Below, in pieces: positions 30,887-42,618 of a DNA stretch of 64,000 nucleotides; positions within the stretch are counted from its first letter, which is position 1, and each line of letters opens with the position of its first letter. The notes beneath the pieces are model-generated. The model was given only the letters and a program-made list of their open reading frames with translations. It had not been told where the DNA came from and did not search any database. Source of the DNA: Adineta vaga (lineage: Eukaryota; Rotifera). A program made the translations under genes and the position numbers. Where the stretch lies: the NCBI GenBank assembly GCA_021613535.1, contig CP075492.1:16740001-16804000 (forward strand), given 5' to 3'.

Positions 30887-33367
30887 GAGTGTGAATAGTG
30901 ATGCCAGTATTATATTATCTGTGTGTAAATGAATGTATTCAATAGTCGATATAGACTTTTCTTGTCGCGACAATCAAATGCATTTAAAACATTTACTTTC
31001 TATTATATTTATGTTATCTCTTTTAAATGATTATTTAACAGAAGGCAGAGGCTCTTTCTTAAGATTTGATGGTTTTGAAAACTTTAATAATATTTTCCAA
31101 GACGAAATTAAACAAGTATAAATGAAGCATCCAAAGTAAAAATTTGTGAATCGAATTTTAAACAAAAAGATGATAGATAAATAATTGGTATGAAAATAAG
31201 TTGGCGTTAGATGAAGAAATACTGTCGAAGTTTATTTTTACTTTTTCTCAGATATTATTACGGAGAGAGTAATTGAAGATTGAATTTATTTTTGCTTGTG
31301 CGCATATTTGTATTAAATATGTCTCATTTATTAAAATTGAATATGTAATGTTTAGTACGAAATATATGATGAATAAAAAAAACTTATTTGAATTTTCTTA
31401 TGTTGATTTTACGACAGAGTCAAATATATTTGTGTGCTTAATATGTTTAAAGAATATTTGTTCTGTAAAAAAAAGAAACACCATCACATGAAAGATGACT
31501 TTTTTTTTGGCATATAATAAATCTCTCTAAACAAATTTGCACAGTCAACTGTACGACAGAACAGAAAATGGTAGGCTAATGACATGTACTTATATAATAT
31601 TCGGAACGTCTTGAGAGTATCCCGAGCAGACCAGAAACGCATCCCTCAAATGTTCATTCTTCAATCGCTTTCGCAGTTTATTTTCAAGTAGCACTGTAAG
31701 AAAAGATAAAAACACGTTTTAATATTATTTTTCGTTTCACTTGAATTATTAGAAGAAGTATTTAGACTGAGAACATCGTATTGTTATTATTAAGTTCTCA
31801 GTGCATAGTATACGTATTAATTATCGATCGCTGACGGTTAGATATCACTCGCCTGTTTCCAGCGAGCAGTAGGTGACCGCAGTGATTAAAAGTTGTGTTT
31901 GTTATAAATGAAAGAAAATAATGGATTCTCCAGTTCTTATTAGTTCGTAGGAATTTTCAAACGGAGACAGTATTCTCTACTATACTAATAAGTTAACGTG
32001 ATAGTAACCAGAATACAGTAACGAACTAAGATTCATTTCGCTTCTTAACGTATCATCACTACATCTTTTCGCAAATTTGGTGTTATATACCATCACATTC
32101 ATAATCTTACTGTCGGCAACTGATGCTATATTAATTTGTTCAATGAACATTGTAACATCAGTGTCAAAATTAAATGGTAAGACACCATGATCAATTAATA
32201 TTACTATATACTAATATATCTTATTCACTGTATAGATCACACGTGTCTCTCTTGAACAGTATAACAACAATCATCTTTTTTATCTGCTTCATTAAAAGTT
32301 TCGATAATATGTTATTTCAGTTTTTATTCTTTTTCACATCGCCTGATATAAATATTGATAGGATTCATTATTTGATCACATTTCAAAAAAATTTTCTTTC
32401 CTTCTGTCTGTTTTTTCGTCCTCCCTTTTCTTCTCGTTTATTTGATAAGTCACTTGTTCTTCTTCTTCACGAATTCATTTGTGTTCTGTTTTGTTGACAG
32501 AGACTGGATGCCTAACGTATGTATGCTCACTCCATTTTTTTCAACTAGAATGAAAATCACTTTAAGAGTCTCTATATGTAATGGATATCTCGCGCAGGTG
32601 TAAGAACGATACCATAACAAATAGATTAAATTTTTTTCTACAGCAAAAATCATTCCAAATGCGACGAAGATAAAAGCACTTATAAAATCGTTAATAATCG
32701 AGAGTTTTTGTAAAAAATTAATTTAATGCTCACATTACGAGTAGCCCTGTCGGATGAATTGTTTGACACAGCTGAGTTTTCTTATAAGCGAAGAAGAAAC
32801 TTTAACGTATTGACAGATAAACGAGCTATACAACAGTCATCAACACTCTAGAGGAAAACAGATCGAGAATCTTACACATACTAGAATATAGTAAAAGTTC
32901 ATGTATAGACTTTGCCATAACTTGATCGCTTCGAAATAAATTTCGATATTCTGAAACTCAGCGACACAAAGCTAAATTTAGCACTACAAATCGTAAATAA
33001 CACCGCACCTACCAAAGTTTGGATTTTAGTTTTCTAAACATTAATAAACTACGTAGTTAGAATAAATCGTCTTTTGCCAGTTTCTTTCATTAATCGCTGA
33101 GTGTGTCGTAATATTTAAAATATGTTCACTGGTCCGTAGTTATTTTAAATGCGAAGCTTAACTCTATAAATAATTGAATTACCTTCCTATTGATTAATTA
33201 TATCATTGTCATTTTATCATTTACGTGAAATGTATATTAACTGTTAACAAGTGCTTTCATCGAACTGCAAAAACAGTGCCGGTTTCAACTAGTGCAACCG
33301 TTGGGATATGTACAGCATAGAAGGTTGACATTCATTTTCTTCCAATATTCTATTACTGTTTGTAGTA
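30887..33367. other. Long intergenic stretch, one possible orphan exon
   Basis: About 2.5 kb with no convincing gene. The one suggestive element is a minus-strand frame at 31590-31693 preceded by a very good splice acceptor (see findings). No telomere-like hairpin seen. Confidence 0.4.
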
Positions 33368-34546
33368 ATGCGTTGGTATAATACTCTGCTTGTTATTATG
33401 GGTATATCAAGTTTATTGATAGCATTCATTTCAATAACTTCTCTTACAGTAACATCTTTATTTCAAGCTCAAACGAGAATTTTATCGAACCAATGGACTT
33501 TATCAGCTCGAAATAAGCAACGTTCGGTTAAATTATATGAAAAATATAATTTATTACTAAATATAACAGCATTTAAAACAAATGACTTGTCAGATAACAC
33601 AATGATTTATTCATGTCAATCATTTTGTGGTGGTTGGGGTGATCGATTACGTGGAATTTTATCTGTTTATATTCTTGCTTTATTAACAAATCGTCATTTT
33701 ATGATTGATATGAATTATCCTTGCGAAATTTGAAAAGTCCTTCAACCTAATGTTGTTAATTGGACATATGTTAAATATCAGAAATCAAAAAATCGGACAC
33801 GTCTAAATATAAATACAATGCGTTCATGGCAAACATCAATTCGAAATGAAATAGCAAATACGATTAAATCAAAAGATTTCGTTCAAATTTGGTCATCATA
33901 TAACGATATAGTTATATCGACTAATAGCGATTATATGACACCAGCATTACATAATAAGTTTGTATTAAATCAAACTCGCAAATTACTTGGTCGACTGCCT
34001 CTAGCACAAGCGACAATGCAAACATTATTTGCTTTTCTTTTTGAACTTCTTTTTACTCCTTCTATTTCTGTTCGTAATCGAGTTGATACAATATTAGCTG
34101 CTTCTCGTCATCGGCATCTTATCTGTTTACATATACGTCTTGGTAAAAATCCAACAAATCCATTCGATCATGCATTTACATCTCGCGTGAATACAACAAA
34201 GGCGATGTTAAATTTTACTGATAATTATCTATCAAACAAATCTTCATCATTAGTTTTTGTTACATCTGATAGTGGCCAAGATGTATCAGATGTCTTACAT
34301 CATTATCCAAATTCATCGATGACTATTGTGGGTCCTATTTTACATATTGATCGGTTCGATCGGCGGTCATCCATTATATGTGATGGATTTATTAAAGTAC
34401 TTGCAGATTTTTATCTTTTAGGCGAGTGTCAAACTTCGCTGTTATCAAATAGTGGATTTTCATCATGGGCAAATCGAAGAAGAGAAAAACCAAATGAAGA
34501 ATTGTATATGTATGATGAAAAGTTTAAACAAATGAGAAAAAGTTAA
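33368..34546 (+). pseudogene. Fucosyltransferase-like Golgi glycosyltransferase with an in-frame TGA
   Basis: The frame is continuous from ATG 33368 to TAA 34546 except for one TGA at 33731-33733, just after HFMIDMNYPCEI. Residues 7-35 form a single N-terminal membrane anchor (type II, Golgi-like). CGGWGDRLRGILSVYILAL resembles the Gly-rich donor loop of GT-B fucosyltransferase-like enzymes, and ICLHIRLGKNP resembles the HxRxxD-type motif of alpha-1,6/O-fucosyltransferases. SLVFVTSDSGQDV is the usual following strand. The sequence after TGA is as well preserved as before it, so the lesion is young, a single-base consensus error, or a decoding oddity. A CGA-to-TGA transition would explain it. 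Acceptor unknown. Confidence 0.6.
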
Positions 34547-35920
34547 TTTTCTATGACAACTGACTATTTTACTTTTTAATACCATATATGGAAATTGAAC
34601 ACAATGCTCGTATTCTTATTCGTGATTGAGAAACATTCAATAATGGTCCTGTTAGTCTATTTATGCACGATAAGAATCTTCTATCGATGTATTCATCCCA
34701 TTGAACTCGAAAATGTCATCGTTATATTCCAAAAATTATTTCCTATTCTGTTGCATGTACAAAGACAAGATATTGTTAAAAAGGATAGATCAGTGTTTTA
34801 ACTCATATAAAAAAGAAAAGAAAAGATTTTATGATAATATTGATCATATTAAGTAGTTTTTATCGAGAAAGTATTTGTAATAATCATCATAACGAAAATT
34901 GATATTTATAATCTTTGACCAAATCATTGATAACTATATGTGAAATATCTATATAGAAAATATAATTTAATTTATCAATTGTACATTCTCATGAGATGGA
35001 CGAAGAATATGTTAAATGATATTAATATGATTTGATTAAGATTCTGGTCACATGATTGCATTTGTTAAATCATCAAATAATTTTGCCTTTTTGTTTTTAT
35101 GAAAATATTTTCATTTTTTAATTAAAGAAATATAATCTGACAATATTTTAATAAATAAATTCTCCAGATCAAACATATCTGATTTCACTCGAAATTAATA
35201 GAAAAATATGAATTATTTGTGAAGTAAAAATAGAAATTCGAATTGATGTATTCATTGTATGAAGCGAAACTTATCATGCAATTAAATATGTCAAGAATGA
35301 ATGTGTGTAGTTACTAGTGAATTATACATTGAATATAATTTTGTACATAGTTACATTTTGAAAATTAGTTCTTTTCAAAAAATATTGTTGTTGACGAACG
35401 TATTTATTTTGCAAAACAAATTCTTCTTTCATACATAAAAGATATGAAATCGTATTTTTCTTATTTAATGTAAGTATTCACATCTTTTTGAATAAATCCA
35501 ACAAAACTCAAAGATATCGATTCTGGAATATAAGAAATGTTTCATTTAAGATTAAACTAATAGAAGTGATCAAATTTATTGACAATGGAAGGAATCAATC
35601 TGGGTTTCACTAATTTAACATCATGTTCCACCAGCATACGCACAACATGGTAATCAAAACCATGCAAATATACGATCAGAACGATAAAATACAGTCAGGT
35701 AAATCAAATATCTAGTACTTGTTATTTCTTTAGGGTGTGGGTATCTCCTCTTCTTTCACACCCACGCCCTTGCAGAGTCGATATATAAGAAAAGCATTCG
35801 ATATTCATCGTATTTATTAGGATAATTTTATCAACTATTGATGGTACTTTTTTTCCATCCAGCTGTATATAAGAATTTTAAAAAAATATAATTCATATGA
35901 AAAAATTTAGGTGAAGTTTA
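34547..35920. other. Intergenic, one hairpin
   Basis: Convergent gap. No gene seen; contains the hairpin at 35732-35770. Confidence 0.45.
35732..35770. repeat. Telomere-like hairpin 13 (compact)
   Basis: AGGGTGTGGGT, loop ATCTCCTCTTCTTTC, ACACCCACGCCCT. It lies 151 bp downstream of the cathepsin stop. Confidence 0.8.
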
Positions 35921-37134
35921 TTAAACAGTTGGATAACTAGCCAATGTAGCAATACCACATTGGTTCTTGCTGTTACGACTCATCCAGATATAACCTTGGT
36001 TACCCCATGAGGTACCCCATGAATTTTTGACAATATAGTAATCTTTTCCTTCTGCAGTGTCATAACCAACAGCTAAAACACCATGATCAAGTTGTTGTGC
36101 TGAGCATGTTTTTTCATTGTAGACACCTGATTTATAAAGTTGAAATGATGTGTGTGAAGCATCAATAGCGACTGAGACTGGACCAACTGTGGCAATTGCA
36201 TCTTGTAAATCATCTTCACTGTATTGTTTAATGTCTTTACATCCCTATGGAAAGAAAAGTGAAATAATTATTATTCGAGTTAAAGAAAAATACTTACAGT
36301 ATCTGTAGCACCAATATTTTTGGTAGCGAATCGACATGTATCATCACGAGCTTCATATGGATAGGTAGATTCGGTATCAATGCCATTATTTTCTTTGATG
36401 TATTTGAAGGCATTGTCCATTAAACCACCACGGCATCCAAAGTTACCATATGTCGTTGAACAATCAACTAAATTTTGTTCAGAAAGTGAAACAAGTTGTT
36501 GTGTTTTAGCGAAGTGTTGTCCTTCAAGTGCACCAGTTGTTGAAAAAGCCCAACATGAACCGCATTGAGCTTGATCTTTTATTGGTGTTACGTAACCTTT
36601 TGTACGCCAATCTATTTAATTTAAGAAAAAAACTTTAAATAGATCATATCAATTTCTTCAATACATACCAACAGCAGTTGGTCTTTTGAAGTTAGCTGGA
36701 GCAACGTATTGATCGCAAGTACCAGAGAAACTGACATTTAGACCAAGATCAAGACCGTTCATTTGTTTAACGAATTCTTGGTTGGTCTACAAATATTAAT
36801 ATAAAGAGATTTGATTAGAATATAATGAAACCATACCATATCACCATATTTATTCATTCCTAATGTATAAGTATGTAAACCAATGTCAGCTTCAAGATTG
36901 TGTTTTCTGATAAGAGCAATATGATCTTCCCAAATTGATCGACTAGAAATAAAAATAGGTATTAAAAAAAATGAAGAAAAGATTCTCTTACCGTGTAATT
37001 TCTTCTGCATTTGATGCATATTGTTTTTCATAGGTTTGTTTGAATAAACCCCATGCTGAATCTAATGTTGTATCAAATGTTGGTATGGAGTAGACATAGG
37101 CGAAAAGACAGCAGAGAGCAATGAAAGCTTTCAT
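35921..37134 (-). CDS. Cathepsin L-like cysteine protease precursor
   Basis: Five exons: 37134..36992, 36942..36837, 36786..36669, 36611..36298 and 36244..35921; 334 residues. Start chosen at [16 protein letters not shown], a clean signal peptide. Residues about 20-85 are the I29 inhibitor prodomain ([14 protein letters not shown], then GMNKYGDM). The mature enzyme starts near residue 118. Catalytic triad: Cys142 in QCGSCWAFS, His281 in [12 protein letters not shown] and Asn301 in [10 protein letters not shown]; the oxyanion Gln is Gln136. CRGG and the usual disulfide Cys are present. It acts in lysosomes or the gut lumen as an endopeptidase after removal of the prodomain. Introns are 49-57 nt. 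All key residues are intact. Confidence 0.95.
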
Positions 37135-37770
37135 TGTAGATACTGAGCTTGTGTATTGAAGGGCAACAATGAAAAACACTGAATTTTACATTGGTATATA
37201 TATGATAGTTATTTTTTTGTTGTGTCAGTGTTTTTTAAAGATAAAAAAAATCAAAATAATCTGTTATCATACATATTCTTTTTCTTTGCAAGAAAAAAAT
37301 GACAATGCAAAGAATAACAAATATAGTTCTGTTTAGTTTTTGTTTCTCTTTCCAATGAAAAGAATTTTTGTTTTTTGCAAGATCATTCTAAATGTTATCT
37401 AATATTTTGTTTTATCATATGCGCGTGATACGTTTTGGCCTTCATTCTTTTTTTGTTACAGATTTAGAAAAAATCTTCATACACTCAAATTGACGAATTT
37501 CCGATCATATAACTTTCATCATTGTTCAGAGATGATGAAGGCATTAGTGCGGATAATACTATCGTTCTTTAAATTCTATGGAATTCCGAATAGAATGAGT
37601 AGATGATGATAAAGATGTTACAGTAACATCGGTTACTTGTGAATTTCCGATGAGATAAATCTCATGTTATTGCACAAACGTATGAAATACTTTTTGCTAT
37701 CTATAATATTAGTTGTTTCATTTCTACATTGTTTTAACTATAAATCGAAATAAACGACAACAAAACTTTA
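37135..37770. other. Intergenic, promoter side of the cathepsin gene
   Basis: AT-rich, no gene or hairpin seen. Confidence 0.4.
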
Positions 37771-38540
37771 AGAACGATAATAATTCTACGAATATTAACA
37801 ATAAATATTATAAATGATAACAATTAAATAGATATTTGTAATTTAATATTTCAATTACCAAAATTATCTTCATTAACAATAAAAGAGATTTATTCATATT
37901 TAGATGAAATTTCTGAAGAGAATTCATTCATATAATTTAAATATGTTAACTACGATTTCTTTTCAATTAAATCCAGTCGATTTTTCTCGTTATGAACAAT
38001 TTGTTAAAAAACATTGTTATCGAATTGAAAAATGATATATTTCCACAAATTCTTATGCAAATTTTACCGATAGTAATCGATAGAAAGAATTTATTTCAAA
38101 TTTTCTGTCAAATTTACGAATATTTAATATTGAAATTCTTGATACTACAATATCTTCGAATAATCACCTAGTTTTTTCTCAAGAATTTAATTCATTACTC
38201 AAACATAAGAATTGATGAGTCAATCATCAAATTTATTAGATTGTCTTTCATTTGAAGAAATACAATCATTTTGTTTTGTATCAAAACATAATAAAATTCA
38301 AAATATCGTTATAAATCATAATTATTCATTACAAAAAATTCGAGGATTTACAGATTTATGTTCACGATTAGAATATCTTATACTCTTGTTGTATCTCTGC
38401 GATGTTTAGAACCAGCCATTCAACTTTTATTATCAGACAAGAATCAAAATCGATGCCAACTATCTTCCTTATGTGTTTTTTGAGCGAATGAAATATTGAT
38501 TCAAAAATTAAAATCTTTGATTATTTCAAAGTTTTCCATT
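37770..38540 (+). pseudogene. Relic of a bdelloid F-box/LRR-like gene
   Basis: Short pieces in different frames resemble the C-terminal leucine-rich half of the same family as at 28 kb: QLPKLSSLTIKEIYSYLDEI, then NFLSNLRIFNIEILDTTISS, then LLDCLSFEEIQSFCF and FTDLCSRLEYL. Stops and frame changes separate all of them, and no F-box or start is present. The order of pieces follows one gene, so this is a single decayed copy. Confidence 0.5.
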
Positions 38541-38826
38541 ATCATTTGATGATGTGTATCAATTACCATGCTTGAATTGTATTTATTGGTCGAAAACATA
38601 TTTTCTTTGCATTAGCTGCTGGAAAATTTAATTTTGCTATTTTTTCGAGGATGGGGAGGGAGAATGTGTAAGCGATAAATCATCGTTAGTTTTTCAATGT
38701 TGATATAAAGTACAACAAAAAACATTTTTTAGTTTGAAAAAGTATGTCACATCACCTTATGTTATCTTTATCAACACGAATATTTATATATCTTTGCACA
38801 CACACATTTTCCATATTCTATTCAAA

Positions 38827-40517
38827 ATGAAATCTAAAGTGATAGGATCTCTTCTTCTTCTTCTAACAGTTCAATGTTGTTCTGGTTCAGCGGATGTTTA
38901 TACAGATGAAATATATATTAAAGATAATTACAATCGAATTCGTATTTATCATGGTACAAATTTTGTTACTAAAAGGATTTCCATGGTATCCACCGGAATT
39001 ACTTGATGTAAATTTTGTTGCAAATATGTCATCATGGGGTCTAAATTTTGTTCGACTTGGGTAATTTCATAAGATACAATTTCTTCTTTTATATTTTTCT
39101 ACTTATTTTCTTTTTATAAAAGAATGATGTGGTCAGGTATTGAACCAATTGAACGTCAATATAATTATACTTATTTGAATATAATGAAACAAATTATTGA
39201 ATTACTTGAAAAAAATCAAATTTATGTTTTACTTGATATGCATCAAGATGGTTTAAGTAGTCGAACAGGCTTGTATGATGGAATTCCCGGCTGGCTTTAC
39301 GATAAATTTCCAGCACCTTCTCATCCATGTATATTTCTTTCTTATCAATTAGAAGAATAAATAGATTACATTTTTATTATTTTTAGATCCATGGCCATTA
39401 AAAAATGTGTCAAGTTGGTTTCTTAAGTAGATTAAAATATAAAAGTAAATCATTTATTTAGGACTTTTTTCTTTTTTAGTTATTTAACTGAAGCATGTTC
39501 ACATGGTTTTCAATGTTTATATGATAATATTGCTGGTGCTACTGAATCTATGAGCAATTTTTGGCGTTTAGTTGCAACAACATTTAATTCCTTTTCGAAT
39601 ATATTAGGATATGAATTAATTAATGAACCATGGGCTGGAAATTATCTTACAAATCCTTTTGTACTTTTACCTGGTATTGCTGGTTCAAAAAATCTTCAAC
39701 CATTATATGATAAACTTGCAAAAGCTATTCGATCTGTTGATAATCAAACATTAATCTTTTATGAACCTGTCACATGGGGAGGTTTGTTCAAAAAGACAAA
39801 ACAAGGAAGTTTCAATTTCATTTTTGTTTGTTTGTTTGTTTTATAGTTCGATTGAATGGAAAATATTTGGGTAGTGGATTTACCCATGTTCCTGGTGGAA
39901 ATGATTATCGAAATCGTAGTGTGTTTTCTTATCATTATTATTGTTCAATTTTACAAATTGAACCTGTTCCCGGTAATGAAACAATTCCAAGTTTTGATCG
40001 AATTTTATGTGATGATATCGAAGGACCAGCTTTGTTTGATTCAACTTTGACTGATGTAAAGCAATTAGGTGGTTCATCATTTCTCACTGAATTTGGTGGA
40101 TGTGGGGATTCGCCAGAACCATCATGCGATGAACAATTTCAATGGGGAATGACAAATGCAGATAAATATTTTCAATCATGGGCTTATTGGGGGATTATTT
40201 ATAACGATATGAATGCAATTAAACAAATAACTCGACCCTATGCTCGTGCTATTGCTGGTCAACCAAATACAATGCAATATGAAATTGATACAAAAATCTT
40301 TCTTTTAACATATACAATTGATTTGTCAATTAAACAACCAACAGAAATTTATATTCCATCATTAGTTTATCCAAAATCAAATTATAATGTAACTGTAAAT
40401 GAATATATTCAATGGAAAATTGATCCAATGAATCCAAATATTATTTTAATTGAACCAATTCAACGATATTTTTCGAAAAATGTTTTGGCATCAATTAAAA
40501 TTATTCCAACTGCTTAA
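38827..40517 (+). pseudogene. GH5 endoglycoceramidase-like glycosidase with one frameshift
   Basis: Exons 38827..39060, 39123..39328, 39387..39426, 39480..39781 and 39847..40517. Signal peptide MKSKVIGSLLLLLTVQC, then IYHGTNFVTK; after this the frame shifts by one extra A in the A4 run at 38971-38974 to GFPWYPPELLDVNF. The rest reads well: NFVRLGMMWSGIEP, YVLLDMHQDG, catalytic acid/base Glu in ELINEPWAGN, and nucleophile Glu in SFLTEFGGCGD. Endoglycoceramidases cleave the glycan-ceramide bond of glycosphingolipids and are secreted or lysosomal. All sites after the lesion are intact, so this is a very recent pseudogene or an assembly indel. The 40-nt third exon is unusually small. Confidence 0.78.
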
Positions 40518-40908
40518 TCATTTGATTTAATTCCAAAAAGAACTAATATAATATTTGTTTTCTATCGGAAAAAAGAAAGTATTACTAATTAATCACATAC
40601 TATAAAAATCAATGATTAATAGAAAGTAGAAGTTAAAATAGGAAAAAGATGTAAAAAGCAATTGTTATTTTCTGTTCTCCAAAATCACTGCATGTTTTGT
40701 TACATTTTTGAAGGAACCTAAGCCATACGATTCTTCTACTGCAAAAAAATCACTGTAGATTTGTATATGATGCATTTCTAAAAAAATATTTTTATCGTAT
40801 TGACCAGTTAGAAATCATATTGGTAACATTTCATAGAATAAGACTAACTCATAAGATGACCTTCTGAATTACATTATTTTATTAAATCTTGAGAATGCAC
40901 TTTATGTG

Positions 40909-40973
40909 ACGGTGTGGATATGGGTGTGAGGGTCCCAGATCAATGCAATTCCAACACGCTCACCCACACCCTC
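40909..40973. repeat. Telomere-like hairpin 14
   Basis: GACGGTGTGGATATGGGTG with GAGGGT, long loop, CTCACCCACACCCTC. Confidence 0.75.
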
Positions 40974-40982
40974 AAATTCATA

Positions 40983-41040
40983 AGGGTGTGGGTGTGGGTG
41001 TGAGTGGAGACTACATCTATCTAACACTCACACCCACCCT
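40983..41040. repeat. Telomere-like hairpin 15
   Basis: AGGGTGTGGGTGTGGGTGTG, loop of about 20 nt, ACACTCACACCCACCCT. A perfect G-arm of three repeats. Confidence 0.85.
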
Positions 41041-41255
41041 TTTTTGTTTTAGTATTTTTTTTTCTTAAGCATTCTGTGCATATTTCGCTTCTCTTTATTC
41101 TTTCATCATGTTAACTCATAACCATGCCTTTATTATTTTCTCTTGTTCTTCAACCACGTTTCTTTTCTTCGAAATTTCGTTATTTATTTTAAGTCAATAT
41201 AAATTACATACTTCTATGTCATATTCTCTCATTTTATTTTTTCTACAATACTGCT

Positions 41256-42242
41256 ATGAGTGTTCGTATTGTATCGTATAATATTTTTGCTCCAGTTTAT
41301 GCTGTTCGTCCCAAGCATTACTTTAAATGTCAGCCTCAATTTCTTAAAACTGATTATCGATGGAATCTGATTCAAAATCAATTAGAACAAGAGATTGTCA
41401 ATCATGAAAATACAATTATTTGTTTACAAGAAGTTTCTCTTATTCTTGTGCCTGAACTTGAATTATTTTTTCGTCGATTAAATTATAGTTTCTTTCATAA
41501 TCTATTTGGTCAAATGCGAAATGATTATATGGGTGGTATAGGGATGGCAATTCCTAATTCAATGCAGCTTAACTCTATGTCTATTGTTAAAATTGAAGAT
41601 CGTATACGATCAATGATTAAACCTCGTGTTGAAAGAAGTGTCGATCTTATAACAGAAAATCAATCCAATACGACACTACTTCCATCTGATCCATGGGAAA
41701 TTGCTATGGCTACACCTCATACATTTATCTGTTTACAATTAGTTATTAATAATAAACAATTGTCTGTAGGCACGTATCATATGCCTTGCCTTTACAAGGA
41801 ACCGGATGTTATGTTGATACATTCGTCGGTGTTGAAAGATTTAATGTTTGAATTCGCGGCAGATGGACAAAATTTTATTCTAGCAGGTGACTTCAATTTC
41901 AAACCTCGAGATATATGTTATAAATTTTTAGTCGAAAAAAATTATATCAATGACAATTTACCTAAATCTACTACTTATGAAATCCTGTATCAACCTAATA
42001 CGAAACAAAAAATAAAAAGTGCTTATTTTGAAATGAATGGAGCCGAGCCTAATTACACAGATTTTTCACATAAATTTAATTCAGAACAATTTCGCGAAAC
42101 ACTTGATTACATTTTTTTTAATGGTGATCTAAAAGTGGATAATGTGTTACAATTACTCGATTGTCCTACTAGTGAATCTTATCCTGATGAAACACATCCT
42201 TCCGATCATTTAATGATTGCAGCAACATTTCTATTATTATAA
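41256..42242 (+). CDS. EEP-superfamily nuclease/phosphatase (CCR4/nocturnin/Angel-like)
   Basis: Intronless 328-residue frame. The characteristic order is present: VRIVSYNIFAPVYA at the N-terminus (SYNI-A), NTIICLQEVS (metal-binding Glu), QLSVGTYHMPC (TxH strand), FILAGDFNFKP (GDFN), TLDYIFFNG and THPSDHLMIAATF (SDH). This is the endonuclease/exonuclease/phosphatase fold. SYNIFAPVYA and the downstream spacing resemble CCR4-type deadenylases, such as nocturnin and Angel, more than DNase I or APE1. Length is that of a free catalytic domain with no LRR. No signal peptide or anchor, so probably cytosolic. Whether it acts on RNA or on small phosphates such as NADPH cannot be told. Confidence 0.85.
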   Translation: MSVRIVSYNIFAPVYAVRPKHYFKCQPQFLKTDYRWNLIQNQLEQEIVNHENTIICLQEVSLILVPELELFFRRLNYSFFHNLFGQMRNDYMGGIGMAIPNSMQLNSMSIVKIEDRIRSMIKPRVERSVDLITENQSNTTLLPSDPWEIAMATPHTFICLQLVINNKQLSVGTYHMPCLYKEPDVMLIHSSVLKDLMFEFAADGQNFILAGDFNFKPRDICYKFLVEKNYINDNLPKSTTYEILYQPNTKQKIKSAYFEMNGAEPNYTDFSHKFNSEQFRETLDYIFFNGDLKVDNVLQLLDCPTSESYPDETHPSDHLMIAATFLLL

Positions 42243-42618
42243 ATTCTTTTTAACAATAACTTTATTTGTTTTCTCTTCTCTTGAGTTTATCAGACATAAA
42301 TTATTCGCATTTCATTAATCCGTTGAAAAATAAAAAATGAAATTCAAAGATAATCGAGATCGAAAAACCACGAATCTTATGTAAATGAAAACGGGTGAGT
42401 GCGAGAGCATTAGTATTGAAACACCCACATCCTGTCCATTATTCATACTAAAGATCAAATGGGACTTTCTTTTTATGTTAAGTGATAATGTTCTGAAGTA
42501 TGTTTTCTTTTAGTAAAAGCAGTTTTTCTACTCGTCTCTGAACTATTTAAATACTTAAAAATGCAATTATCACTTTTACTTACAATAGTATTAAAAAATT
42601 TTCATTTATTTATCTGTC
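42243..42618. other. Intergenic, possible degenerate hairpin
   Basis: Contains ACGGGTGAGTGCGAGAG ... ACACCCACATCCTG at 42392-42434, a weak member of the hairpin family, 150 bp past the preceding stop. Confidence 0.4.

Larger units (their letters stand above)
40518..41255. other. Intergenic with two adjacent hairpins
   Basis: AT-rich. The hairpins at 40909 and 40983 lie 9 bp apart, the only side-by-side pair in the window. Confidence 0.5.
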
